Shown here: one piece after another, positions 1-13,148 of the stretch
Position numbering within the stretch: position 1 is the stretch's first letter
How the letters are laid out: each line of letters begins with the position of its first letter
Assembly (NCBI GenBank): GCA_040954595.2
Contig: CM082583.2
Span: 10,168,001-10,232,000 of the forward strand
Source: Balanoglossus misakiensis
Lineage: Eukaryota; Hemichordata
DNA: 64,000 nucleotides
Reading direction: 5' to 3'
Position numbers and translations under genes: made by a program
The notes under the pieces: model-generated
The model's database searches: none
What the model saw: the letters and a program-made list of their open reading frames with translations, nothing else
What the model was told of the DNA's origin: nothing

Positions 1-3000
1 AATTGTTACGGTGTGTGACACGTTTGTTCGACACCTGTCTATATAATCTTACACACATTGTTAGGGTACAGCCACTTTACTTTGGTCACGCTAAAATATT
101 ATTGATATGAAATCCTTGAAATGTCATGGGCAATTTGGCCCAAAACACCTGGGTTTTAGAATTTTGGCCTTTTTCAGATTTTTCAGGCTTTTTGATAAAC
201 ATCGATTTGCTGAATGAAATAAGAGATCTCATAAAGATAAGCGAGACTACCTGTTTTACTTTTCATACACATTTCTCTAGTGGTTTTTCTGGTGAAGCTT
301 TATCGCCAACTTGATTTAGATGTTTAAATGCGCATGTCTGTCTACTTCTGCTCAATGCTGTAACTCCGCATGAAGTATGCATGTTGAATCCCGTTCGTCT
401 TTTTACTAGCCCGGGGGCCCCAGTCTAAAACACGGCGAACAATGAACCGCAAACGTTACCATATGTTTTACAGTGAATAGGCCAGGTAAACAACCGTTAC
501 TGCAAAATTTATGGTTTTATACACGAAGCTATTAACGTTGATTTTAAGCAGTATGTTTTGTCGTCGTTGCGTTCTTTTCCATCAGCGACAGAGGTCCATC
601 AGACTGTCCTTTGAGCTCACCGACAAGGCGACTGTCGGCAAACGATCAGATGTTGAAAATGTTCTTCACGAGGCTCGGGGGAGGGCAACGTTCATCAACT
701 CTTAGCATAAAACAACGCTGTAAATTCAGGAGCTCTTTTTCACGGCAAGGCGCAACTATGCACCGAGGAAAGGAAAAGATGTAAATCGTCTAAATCATTG
801 ATAGCCTGGTCAATGAATTTGTTCAGCACGCAGACTAACGAAAGGAGCAGAATTTGGCAAGACTACAAAAATAAAATCAAAGAATATCTCGAGAGCAAAA
901 GCTTCCCATTATATGCTACATGTAGATATAGCGTAATATTTCTAAACACCTGGTATCACTTCTTGGTTTCAGACTAAGTTCATATATCTTTCTTTCATCG
1001 GTTTGCTGGTACGACCATTGTGCACATGTATTTGCTGTGATTGTTAATCGCCTGGTGTGCGAGTAATACATGTAATGCATCATGAACGTGACAACTAGAG
1101 TTCGCAACCCCTAACTCTAATTATTGCTCTTGGTCCAATTTTGCAGAGAGAACCTTCACTCCAACTCATTTTACCACAGAGGATTGGGTTTCAAGTCATC
1201 GGTAGGCACACAGTCTCCCTGACCGACGTGAAGAAGGATGACCTTACCAGATGCATGTGTTAAGGGTGGCTTTGGTTGCAAAGATGCGTTCAGCCGACGA
1301 ATGAGCTTGAAACTTGATAGCTGTCACTCAAGGTTACTTTCTGGTAGGTGGATGTTTCTCGTTTAGTCCATTATCCCCCCCCCCCTCGAGAGACGAAGCT
1401 TCTTGTCTAGCTATAACAGCGCACACTTTCATATTCTTGATGTGAACTGAGAGGTCCATTAATTTAAAATCGAGCAGGGATACTCATCTGTCCGTCTCAA
1501 ACGTAAAATGACACGGTACCGCGTGTACGATAGCGGCGGAGAAATTTCCTCGAGGGGTCTAGCCTTGTTACAGAAAAAAGAACAAGGGATTGCCATATTT
1601 TCAAGTTTTACTTGCGGGCGTGCAAGACTTCAGGTAAAGAACATATACTCCAAATTCATCGACCCTCGCATCGCAATTACTGGAAGCACCCTTGTTCCAT
1701 GCCGCTCTAATTGGGCTAGCTGTTTCCTGCGGGCCCACCCATCCCAATTATTGAAAGAGCCCTCGCAAAAATGTAGCTATAACCGAGCGGTTCCATACAC
1801 CTTGTCTTCAGGGAATATTTCAGCATGGAAAGGAAAGACGTGATAAACCGCACGCCATGTAAACTGAACTAGTATTCTATCATATTCCTACCATTCCTAG
1901 TAATTACTGCCCTCAAGACCTACAGTGTGTTATTTTACGTGTGTCATTTTCAGAATGCTTGTCATTTAACCTAGTCACCCCCGGGGTCACTCTAGGCGAT
2001 AACTACAGGTCGTTTGAAATTATCATTTGCACGTAACTTTACGTAGATTTGTGCGGAACCATAAATTTGGCTAACTGGAGTGATCATCAATTACATGTCT
2101 CTATCGCAACGTTTGAAGAAACGAGTTTAATTTACTTTGAGTATTGGAACATCCGGAGACGGGGAGATTTTGCAGTGAGGCACGGCTTCGGATTAATGAA
2201 AGCACTCAGTGAACAGAACTACTTTCTGTGTTACGCTTTCACCCACGGTGCCGGATTTGGCCGGTTAACACTACGCGGGTAAAATATTCCTACCCACTGT
2301 GGCATTCACACATGCAAGATACATGTACAAGAGTTCTGTCCGTTTCTAATTTGTCGCCGTGACATTTGTGAGCGCTTGGTATAGCCTACATAGATTTTCT
2401 CCTAATATTTCGAAATGTCATGTCGCAGGTGAAATGTGTTTGCACATGACAGAGTGTTTGCACATGGCAGACACTGGACTATCATTAATAGACGCGTTTT
2501 CGTCATTACCTATCGCCAGCCATTCGAAAGGTTGAAGCTGATAGCGTTCTCCTCTTTTGTTGATTGTTTACCTTAACATCATACTAGTTTCGTGGGAATC
2601 GGAATGACATTTTGAAAGTGATGAGATTTTACCATTGACGTTGACCTGAATGAAACTATCTGTGTACTGCGCAGAATGTTAATGTAATCTGCGCTGTGTC
2701 ACACTCTGTCAAACGGAATGTTGGGTGTTGTTGGTTAGCGCTTGTTTATTCAGCTTCCAATTCGTTCTTTAAAAAAACAGATCTTGAAAGATATTCCCAT
2801 AGAGAACTTTGAGTGGGCCGTTCAGCTGACGTGACAACACAGAGGTATGATAAGTGCATGCGCACGGTTTCTTTAGGCGCGCAATGTTTTTTGGAGAGCA
2901 CCGATTTTTGATTAAAAAAAATCTTTGTGCTGGCTTATTATGGTTGTACCGAAAACGATGATTTCATTGGCACAACTTTTACCTGTCTGGGAATAATCAC

Positions 3001-4463
3001 AGCAATCCGCGCACAATTGCTGACGACATAGATTGAACAATAGCCTCTAAGACACACCTGTTTCGTCCGCCATGTTCTATTGTATAACAAACGTTATTCT
3101 GATATAGTTTCCCTGCAAACAGTCGATTTACTGCCTGTTTCCGGTGCCCGGTTATGCACCGACGAGACAGTTCACATCTCGTGTCACAGGTAGGCGGAAG
3201 GATACTGAAGAAAAATTAAACACGGCATTGTCTCAGTGACGTGGAGAAGTCCTGCAAGAGCGGGTCGCCCGATAGTCTTGAATTCCGAAAGTGCCAAGGA
3301 AGCCCTTTTCGACGGAAGGGACAATCTGGACACGAGTGTCATCATCGCACCCGAGCGCAAAAACAAGAATGTACTTCCGCAGTAAAAGAGATGAAGAAAC
3401 ATGAAAGGAAATTAAGCTGTTATTCGCTTCTCACGTTTGTCAACGGTTATCCTGAGTATGGGCCTACATGAGATTTTTTCGCAAAAAAAACGTAGATCAC
3501 GTAGAAACGTAGAAACTTGGTCACGGCACAGATATAGTAACAGGTGACAGAGATAACCAGACACGTTTCTGTCAGAATGGGTGTTTGTAATTTTAATGAT
3601 CCTGTAACGAAATTACCGAACACACAAAAACACACGTATCGGAGCGATGACGCGGGAAAATATAATAGACGTGATAATTGGAAGGGAGGACGATTGTTGT
3701 CGAAATCGTGAATGGGCATTCTCTGTAGCGCCATACATAAGAGTTAATTGAAGGGTGATCACATCACCGCTGGGTTAGCACAGCGATGAGACAGTTATGT
3801 AGCTATCGTTGACACTGTCTGAATCCGTAATCAACGTTCAGGGTAGTAAACAGTGCAGGCAACAGCCCGGGGATGTTTGGAATTGCTGTGATAAATGTCA
3901 AGCCATTTGCTTTTTGATGAACCACCCCGCCGAATGCTAAAGGAGAGTTTCGGAGTTGATTGGAAAAACTACTTTCCAGATATCAGGTCGAGCAATTGAA
4001 AGCAGACTTGAACTCATAAAATGAAATTACGCGGTGTTGGTGGTGATAGTGGTTCTTGTGGTGGTGATACATATTCCTACTGACAGTGGAACACATCAAT
4101 TGATGTCGTTCGCTATTACTCAATTTAAACGGGTTGAACAAAAATGATAAAGTGTGAGAAGACGACTCTGTATGGGCACCCTACCGCCGATTGGCCACTC
4201 TATCTCCTGTGTTCCCACTCCCAATTTCCAGGTGGTGTTCGCATTTTCAGTTTAACGATTTACCAAGCATCCGGTACATAAATCTCAATACATTGTTTCC
4301 GTTAGTGATCCCCCAGCATACAACGCCAGCTTATGCTATGTGCTGCAATCACCTATACATCTAAAGCGCTGCAAACGTTCTTGTCAATGTGTTTTCCCTA
4401 TAATAGCACGTAAAAGAGACGCTTAAACGGTTTAATGCCCGTGCACTCTGATCTCTTGAACAC
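1..4463. other. Gene-free, CpG-rich left flank
   Basis: No open frame here shows a recognisable domain, and the longest (about 110 codons near 1508-1843) has no family signature. A C homopolymer lies near 1375-1385. I see no tRNA, rRNA or transposon protein. The interval is downstream of the minus-strand GPCR, so its left end could hold that gene's 3' untranslated region. Exons of an unrelated gene with very short coding pieces cannot be excluded by eye. Confidence 0.5.
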
Positions 4464-5417
4464 TTATCTGGAATTACTACGGCGGGAACTGGACGACACA
4501 ATTTCGTCTAGCCGACTCCGCCGACAGAAAATCCGGATGATAAATATCTTCTTCATGTTCCTTCGGAAGGCTGTCCCCATGAAGGAATATATGATGGGGT
4601 TCAAACAGCTGTTGGCGTACGACAAACAAATGGAGATGGCGTAGGCACCCACGAGAGCCAAATTTGGCGGTCCGCCGCGCGACGTCAAGGTTACAAAGTT
4701 GAGGATGTAAAAGGGCAGCCAGCAGAAGAAAAACACCACAACGATGACGATGACGATGTAGGCGACGCGTCTCGATTGCCGTTGAGTTCTGGCCGAGTGG
4801 CCGGGGCGATGCGTCCGTCGGAGATGAGCGAACATTTTGGAGTAGCAGATGGTGATGGCAAAGAGGGGCGACACGAATCCCAAAATAAAGGTGGTCGCAA
4901 TGAATATCGTGTCTCCGTTCACATTCGGAGGCCACAGAATGACACACATGCTGGTGGTGTTCGAGATCTGGTAGTCGTCCGCGAAGATCCACAGCGGCTG
5001 GCTGGCCAGGAGCGAGGCGAGCCACATCGCCAGGCTGATCAGTCTCGCCCGGTTGGTGGTGCGCACAAGCCGGCACTCGATGGGGTGAACGATGGCCAGG
5101 TGTCTGTCGATGCTCATGCACGTCAAAATGAAGATCCCGGTGAACTGGTTCATTCCGTCGAAACCGGTGACGATTTTACACATCACATTTCCGAAGATCC
5201 ACTGCTTCGTCGCGAAGCGGTGCGCCTGCAGCGGCAACGTGCACAGGAAGAGGAAATCGGCTATGGCTAAATTCAGAATGAATATGTTGGGTATGGAGCG
5301 CTTCGAAGAGTGCCTGACCAGGACGTAGATGACCAACAGATTGGCCACGATGCCGACAGCGCATATGCAGATGTACAACGCCGGAATAATCTGCGTGAAG
5401 AAATGTTCAGCATTCAT
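4464..5417 (-). CDS. Class A GPCR, somatostatin/allatostatin-C/opioid receptor-like
   Basis: A single uninterrupted frame of 317 residues with seven hydrophobic segments. It has the TM3 sequence FDGMNQFT containing the aspartate used by somatostatin and opioid receptors to bind a basic ligand residue, SIDRH at the end of TM3 (DRH in place of DRY), CWLPFYI in TM6 and NPIIYSF in TM7. Conserved cysteines lie before TM3 (GNVMCK) and in extracellular loop 2 (TSMC), where an NTT glycosylation site also sits. The C-tail is Ser/Arg rich. From family knowledge, the receptor would sit in the plasma membrane and couple a neuropeptide to a G protein, usually Gi/o. The N terminus is very short (about 10 residues before TM1, no glycosylation site), so the true start may be in an upstream exon: the frame stays open back to an AG at about 5447-5448. 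Ligand identity (somatostatin, allatostatin C or other) is inference. The opposite-strand frames here are shadows. Confidence 0.9.
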   Translation of the reverse strand: MNAEHFFTQIIPALYICICAVGIVANLLVIYVLVRHSSKRSIPNIFILNLAIADFLFLCTLPLQAHRFATKQWIFGNVMCKIVTGFDGMNQFTGIFILTCMSIDRHLAIVHPIECRLVRTTNRARLISLAMWLASLLASQPLWIFADDYQISNTTSMCVILWPPNVNGDTIFIATTFILGFVSPLFAITICYSKMFAHLRRTHRPGHSARTQRQSRRVAYIVIVIVVVFFFCWLPFYILNFVTLTSRGGPPNLALVGAYAISICLSYANSCLNPIIYSFMGTAFRRNMKKIFIIRIFCRRSRLDEIVSSSSRRSNSR

Positions 5418-8400
5418 ATCAGGTGTATCAAGGTAACTTTCACAGGCTGAACACTCTCAACGCGATGACAATCAAACCACCGCCCGCCCAAGCTCGCACC
5501 ATCCGTGTGCCATCGACCAACAGCATATACAGCACCGGACCAAGGAGGTGATTATACCCGTTGATGAATATACCGTGCCCTGCACCAGGAATAACCCACA
5601 CGCAACCTATCGAATTCCTCTTTTTACGACGGTGGACTTTGCGGACGTGGAGGAAGGCATCGCCGGCGGTATATTGGTTGGAGAACTTTTATTCCCGCGG
5701 CAGTGTCTCCGATCAACAGACGAGTAGACCAGGTTTTAATATTCCTACAATCAAAGGTCCATATAATGGCGAAGTTAACGGTGCGAAGTACTTACGGCAA
5801 TGGGATTCTTGCACGGCAATCACAACTAAACAGCTCATATTTTTCTGGCCACCATGATGCATTGCGGTCCCGAGATTATAGCGCGCACACAAAGGCAAAT
5901 TCCTCCCATAGTTAAATCGTGTTAATTATTATCCAGTCATCGACTCCACCTATATCAGGTATATAGCAGATACCTCCTGACAGTAACGTAAGAAGATGAG
6001 CGTTTCCAGTTTCGAGATGTGTCAGCGGTGATCACTCTGCTCACTGCTCGCTTCGATGACGGTATGTTATACGACCAATGCCAGAGAAGAAACTCTCCAA
6101 CCCGCGCGATTACTGACGACAAGCAGAAATCTAGTCCACGTGATGGGATCTCCACGGCAACCGCGTTGGCACATCATCACGACTACGTCGGCAACCGCTT
6201 ACCGCGCGTGAGTTGAATATTCTGTGGTGAAGTCAAATATGCTATTGGCCCCCAAGACCACCGTGGGTGACCCGCCCGGCCGCGAAGAGCTCCGTCGAAA
6301 ATGGAAAAATCTGCAGTATTTTACATCGGTGCTTTTGAACCCCTGGATTGGAGCCTTGGATTTTGAAATTCGTGCGTGCCTGAAAGAAAAGCCCCCGGGT
6401 CAAACACGAATGATTTTAGCAATATTGCGGTGCTCTGATTTGGCATATGAGTCGTGATAGTCGAAAAGAAATGAAGCAAGAATTCAGAACAGATGCACTC
6501 ATTCGGCAATATCCAATGACTGTCCCTCAGCAGGATATCATTTACATTACAAGGGAAATTGACGTTGACTCGTGTTTTTTGCAGTATACAGCGTTGATAG
6601 CAGCTCAGAAAATCGCCTGAGACAACGATTTAACAAATCCGATATCCTCGGTGAAGGTAGTGGGCCCTGCACCACGGTCTCAGTTTTCGTATCGGATGAT
6701 GTACCTACTCGCACCGAGTTAATTAAAACCGACAGTCATTGCAAAAGCCACGGTGGTTGGCGTAAGTGATCCCGTTTGCCGCACGAATCGGCCATTTCCG
6801 GTCGGAGAAGCCGTTAGGCGTCAGTATTGACGGCGTGGGGGTCGGCGATAACCTCGCAAAAATCTAGAATATCTGACCCCAGACATGCCACTATATCACA
6901 CCACTGCCTGGCAATTAAACAGTTGTGACAATCGGTTAGTAAACATTTGCACACAGAAATACTCTGCAGTTAAAATTTACTACTTGTTTATATTGCAGTT
7001 ACGCGTAATATTCATGTCATGTATTAAATATTTAACACGGTAATCTGTGAGTAATTGCCAACCGTTTATGTACATTTGTTACTGGGAGTGTTCTAAACAG
7101 GTCGGTCGTCTTCTCAACTTTTTATGCCCACTGTTCTAATTTCCACTCTAATGAATCTATAAACAGTGTGACTGTTTTCATTTCTTTGTCATGTCCAGAA
7201 CTTCAAACGAAGTAGGCTCAGCATTAATTGGCCGAATAATCTCACTTACCTTTGATGAGAAATGTCGCTTTGAAAACATTCGGGCTACCACGACGACTTA
7301 AAAAACAGCAATTTGTTTGGCGCCAAATGCTCCGTTATCAATCATCCCAGAATCCTATTTTCCCGATGCCCCATTCTAGGTTACACACTATTCATTATCG
7401 CGTTCTGTCAATCAACTCACTTTGATTGATATTTTGTGGCACGCTATCACACTCCAGGAAATATCCACCTGGCCAAGAAATGTTTCCTCGCCATTGTATA
7501 ATTAATTGCCTATCCACGGTCCTTCAGGCATAATTCGTCAGTGAATGTTATCTTATTAAGATTACCCTTGGGCCTATCGCCGTTCTCTATTCCACTATTA
7601 TCATTTTTGCGGCAGCCAAGCTGTATTTTGTGTAGCTGAATCTCACCCCCCCCCCGTCCTCGCCCCAATATATCAGCCCCCGGGTTATAAATTAAGTAAG
7701 GTCTCCTACCATTGGCGTAAACCACATATAGGTGCCCACCCCCGTCTCCGGTATGAAGTAGACGTAGGAAAGTTTGTACACAGAGTAAATGATAGCTCCT
7801 TTCTCCTGCTGATATCATAAATTGTTTTTCTAATATGACACATTGTTTTCTATGCTCCCCGCTCTTGACAAATATGAAATATTTATTCATTATCCACGTC
7901 GGAATTCGCCCTGCCGCCGTAAATCATGAGATTCCCTCGTTATGTTGTAAATTAATCAGTGGCGGGAGCTTCGTGCGCTTTGTCACTTCTTCCCGGGGAC
8001 TCCCAAGTTATGAATCAATCGGTGTCAGAGCAACTGCCACTCACGGGGCGCTTCCAATGTCTTCGACGGGGTACCTCAGTGACCCACGCCATGAATCGCA
8101 AGACCTGTTGCCGCCTCGGACATCGCTGTCTGTGGTGCCGCGCGGGAAGATGGCACGCGCGTTTTAATTCAATCTACCATCTGTACACATACTATGTACA
8201 TAGCAAAGTGTTGATTAATTAACATTGTGACACCGCTAACGCGACTGACACTGGTTCATAAATATTTTCCACGGGATTAAAAGAATTAGTGTCTCTCACT
8301 TCAAGTCCTAGTTGACCCCAGTCTTCGTTTTGTCAAGTTCGTACTATATCAGAAAGACGCGATTGGTGGCTGTATAATTAGCTGGCATATCGTATCCTAA

Positions 8401-8685
8401 AAAAACCTCGGTAGCTACAACATTTTGCGTTAGTACCCCCTTGATGTTATTTATTTCCATTACACATTTCAAGAAATGAAAGTTGTATCCGATTTATTTG
8501 CCATGCAATCACTCACGGTTACGGTTCAGTAAACCTCTGCACTTTCTTCCCATCTTCAAATTTCAACTGCCGTTTTTTTCGAAATGCCATTTTGGAAATT
8601 GCATTTAGAGCTTTCTCAACAAAGACATGTTATCAATGGCTTTCTTGGTGCGCGCCATATTAAGTCTCACGAGTTTGTCCTCTTT

Positions 8686-8699
8686 GTCGCCTAGGCAAC
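8686..8699. promoter_or_regulatory. X-box-like palindrome (possible RFX site)
   Basis: The 14-base sequence GTCGCCTAGGCAAC is nearly self-complementary and fits the RFX X-box form (GTNRCC, short spacer, RGYAAC). RFX factors control ciliary and neuronal genes in animals. It lies 3.3 kb upstream of the minus-strand GPCR and 7 kb upstream of the LIM/Rap-GAP/BTB start, so assignment to a gene is speculative. One such match by chance in 64 kb is possible. Confidence 0.25.
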
Positions 8700-11600
8700 G
8701 GTGTTTATACACCTTGGCAAAGTGCTTAGCGTCGCTGAGGTGTAAACTTTGGTAATTCATGCTTCAAGTTTTGTGTCCCTGAATGACAGCCTTTATTACA
8801 TTAGTTTGTGGATTGAACAAATGACTTTTGCTAGAGCGACGTGACACAGAGGGGGAGGGGGAGATCATTTGTATAAATTTCACAGCTTGTCGATCTATCA
8901 ATAGGCTACTCATTGACTGTTGTCGTCATTGCCATAAATGTTTATGTCTTTACGAACATACCTATTTTCCATCCGAACATAGATGACATTTTTGTTTTTT
9001 TATATTTAATACTGCCATGTCAAAAACATCATCAATTTGCTGCATAGTTTCGTGTTCGCTCAGTCACGAACTCCCTACTGCCTTCCAACAATCCACATTC
9101 GATTAGAGACAGCGGTCGAAGGACAGTAAAGAATGAAAAGAATTGTGTTTCATTCACTGACGCAATGCAATTACAAACATCTTACAGAAGCAAACGGCCT
9201 TTGATGGAGTCACCGATAAGAAAAGCTGCGATTTAACCGCTCTTTATTTTCCGTAATCCCAAGACTACGCCGGTTTACTCAAGGAGAATGCAATTGAGTT
9301 TATTCTCGATGACGCGTTTGTGTTATATCAGATGCAAAACACTCTCGTGAAATACAATGTACATGCTAAACAAGCAGATGCATTAGGGATGGTCTGAAAC
9401 ACTTTCACCTCTCTTCCCCGACAATGTGCAATCTACCTTATCATGTCACCATGACGAGCGAGGAAGGGAGGGAGGGAGAGAGCTTAAACTTTTTTCTCTT
9501 TGTCTGTGACTAAAACCAGTTCGCGAGACTTGGTCAATTCCAGTAACAACGGGTCAAGTCAATCACATCAGCGGACGCAAGCCATCCATTTGCTCATGCA
9601 AATACGACTGTCAAACTCGTATGTTGCAAAAATCCAAATATTTATTCGGATTCAATGGAAATGTAGGGCAGTATCTGTAACTCATTTTTGCAGGCCAGGT
9701 GGTTTTGCTCCAGTCTGTAACAGCTCGGCGGGGGGAAGTGGCTGCCGTGTGCGTTGACATATTTCCTTCGTGAAAGCTGCGTAGGTTTCGAGTTCAAGTC
9801 CGGCCCATCATGAATGTGCGAGATTTTGTTCTGCTTTTACAAGTCGACGGTGTTTTTTCCGAAGCTGATCTGAAGCTCGGTTGAGCAGTGATTGAAATAC
9901 TCCATTGAAGGTTCTTGCGTCCATCATGTCACCAGCGGTTGCCTTCGTGCGTAGAATTGATGGGTTCGTGTTCAAAATTGTAACACCTTGGTTCAATTAT
10001 CGTTTTTTATCTGCTCTGAACTGATTTACAGGATCCCAGGAATGTTCTCCATTAGATTTATTCGCCCGTCTTATGTAATCCAATGTGAACGCTTGCATAC
10101 GTTGACAATTCCTTTTAACACCTGTATAACAATACCAAGATCACACATGCTGTCCCCTTTTACGAATGAAACGACCCTCATCGAGTAATTATGACAAATG
10201 AGATTAGACTCTCAACCGATGCTCAGGACTTTGCACTTGCCAGCGCTAAAGTGCATGTTCCATTCATCACTCCATGTTTAAAAGCTTATTGATATCGCTT
10301 TGAAGTTGTATACAGTCGGAAATGTAATTGATGTTCCCGGCGAATGAGCGCAATCAAAGTGTTTGGACTAACAGAAGCTGAATGCCATTATCACTAATTA
10401 TACCTTGCACCATATGTCTAAGAGAAAGCATACTTTATCCACGAGACTACAACAAGCGTGTGGACGCACACAGATTCTTCAGGCTAATCTCCTTGGTCTA
10501 CCTGAATTGGACATAGATTGACTCATTGCATTTTGTCGTCGAACATATTTTACTAGTGAATATCTGACACGTATATGCATGCTTGTATAACATATACGTA
10601 TACATAAAACAAAGTATGTGGTACATCAACTTGATTGTAAAGGTCAAACATATACGTGTGAGTCAGTGTACTTTTCACAGTCAGGCACTGTGTTAAATGT
10701 TCTTTGCGCACTCTGGTTTTATCCGACTTAAAACAACCATCACCTGCACGTTTTGGTTGTTGTTGGCTTAACAATCTCCTTTGTAAATCCCATGTTTTCA
10801 GGAGCTAGATTAAAACTTCCATTATTAAAATGGCCTTCAATGTAATGGAACATCATACAGAAGCCCAGTGGCAATGCAAAACACGTGTTCCAGCTATGGT
10901 ACCTACATTAGAATATTGAAAGGTCCAGTTGTCTGCAGGATATGGCATGATCACTTTTGATTGGATGTAAGAGACTTGGGTACGGTTCTTGAAATGCCAA
11001 ATTCATTTGGCCTTCAAAGTATTTCAGCGTGTTTTGAGCAGCAGCATTAGCACCGCCAACTCGTCATATTCGTTTTCAAATCAATCAGTGAAAGGATGCA
11101 CTACAGGCGCAGTCTTAAAACAAGGGTATCCCAAACACTAGTTAAGCTGTTATTCGGGCGTGGACTTTTTTTCCTTGTAACGCCGGGAAGTAGTTTGTGT
11201 CTACAGACGTGCGCCATCATGTAGCTGTCAATGGACAGTGATGAGAGTAGCCAATCGCCCCAAATCCATGTTGCATGGCTCGGGAGACATGCACATCAGG
11301 CCGAGATGACGAAGCCTGGCCATATGACTGTCATTCAACCAGAATTCTGCCCAAGGGCTCTGCTGATGGAAAGATCAACAGTTGACGTGGGTGGGTTGTC
11401 TACATGTTAACTTTTGAAAGTAATCCACTTATGTCTGTCCGTCCGTCAGGGTCGTTACCATTTAAAATATTCTGGTAAATCCCCTCAGCAGAATTGGGAG
11501 CAAAAAGGATGCTACAGGTCAAATGAAGTAAAGATACTGCCCTCGTTTTATACAAAGCTCCTCCGGAACGATGCAAATCCTAACATAATATTCGTCGCAC

Positions 11601-13007
11601 TAGTGAAGATTGACTACGTATATCACTACTGCTAAATTTTTCACGAAACGTTTATTATTGAAGCCAAGCGAAGCGTTAAATCCAACGACCAGACGACAAC
11701 AATATTTGTCATGTCGCCTTTCGTTAACGCTTACATCAGCGGGGTTGAGGAAAATGCGTCGTTTATATCCTAGAAACCCTAACTGTGTAAATAATGTCGA
11801 CGCCACTGAAGGCCCATGTTTTGCAGATAGTTGAGAATTGCACAGCAGACATTGTTTGAAGAGAGTGAGTACGCTAATTCTTCGATCAGCGACTTAAATG
11901 CGAGAACCATTTTTGTTACCGAATCTTTATCTCTTCAAATCTTTCCCCATAACAAGCAGGCTTAAAATTTGTGTTCGACAGAAAAGCGCAGTGTCGCTAA
12001 TCTGTGGAGACGTCTTTATTGCGGAAGACGCAGTCATGCAGCCACACGAGCCCGTGCTCGTTAAAAGTGATCAGTGCCCTCTGCCGCCCGTTGAGAACTA
12101 ATTCCCAGTGGGTGTGAAATTGAGGGCAGTGACGTTGATTTGTTCCAGCCACTCACAACGCAGCGTATAGTAGCGCATGATGGAAAAGCGGTGTGCTTTT
12201 GAAGCCCCCGCGCACGAATCTATCTCACAAAATGAAAAGACGTGCTAGTTTACCCTGTTGATCAGGAGAGTTCCTCTTTCTCAAACCCTACCCCCGACTG
12301 GTGGGTGATATATGTACTTTCCAAGAACCAACAATAGAAACATAATGGATGCACCACGTATTCAAAGAAGAAGAACTTGCCTAATTTTTTTTTTAAAGAA
12401 TTAAGTTCAGCTTTCACAATAATTTTCAAACCACTATCACTTTTCAAAAGCTTTACATCTATCCATCACATACAGTCAGTGCTTTAACGAACACGTTTTC
12501 TTTCTGTCCGTCTGCCCTAATTACACCGTTACGTAATTTTCACAGCCCGTGCTCATGGTGCAGTTTACTCCTCGGTGGTTCTTCGCACCTAGCCAAATAT
12601 AGACGATATTTATAACAGCGTACATGTACTTCAAGGCTACATTTTTCGCAATCTCATTTCCGAAGGCTGCGTGGATGCGATAATTGGCAAAGCTAATCTT
12701 CTTGGCGAGCGCAGAAGCACGAAATAACACACGTGTGATTTTAAGAGCGAGCCATAACAAGAAATGCGAGGGTTTAGTAACATCGTGATGAAAACCATCA
12801 TAAAATAAACAATCACGTAAACGGACAAAACTTTATTATACTTCATAAACTGTAGAACTGTATTAGCAGAGTGACACATGCTGGGTATTGTGTGTGTAAA
12901 ACGTGGAGATATCAAGCTCACAACCAAAGCCATATCCGCATTTTATCTTCTTGCACTGACTTCAAAAAAGCACTAACCATATCGGTACATTTAATGCACC
13001 CTTTTCA

Positions 13008-13148
13008 TAGCGCCCTCACGCAGCCATCGTGAATTTGAACTCAAAGCGAGGCCGAAAGGGAAAGTTGACCAATCAAATCAAGGGATTTTTCCCCAATGGT
13101 CTCGCTTTGAGTTCAAATATAATTCACGATGGCTCCCCAAAGGCGCTA
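13008..13148. repeat. 141-bp foldback (MITE-like) element
   Basis: Two arms are inverted copies. The left inner arm is 13022-13050 and the right is 13101-13134, matching over 29 bases except for a 5-base insertion in the right copy. The pairing resumes outward at TAGCGCC (13008-13014) and GGCGCTA (13142-13148). The central spacer is about 50 bases. There is no coding capacity. The TA at both outer edges would fit a TA target duplication of the Tc1/mariner type, but this is inference because other copies are not visible. Confidence 0.6.

Noticed and set aside
1508-1843. 111-codon open frame
   Set aside because: No domain, no homologous partner exons, no promoter evidence; consistent with chance in a 64-kb window.
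4776-5270. Plus-strand 164-codon open frame, and other frames, over the GPCR
   Set aside because: It is antisense to the clear receptor frame, has the charged, low-hydrophobicity composition of a shadow frame and matches no family.
7510-7890. Minus-strand 126-codon open frame
   Set aside because: Low-complexity, no hydrophobic or domain pattern, and no recognisable family.
9725-9810. tRNA-like B box (GAGTTCAAGTCC) with an A-box-like stretch upstream
   Set aside because: The acceptor and anticodon stems do not pair convincingly; at best a tRNA-derived relic.
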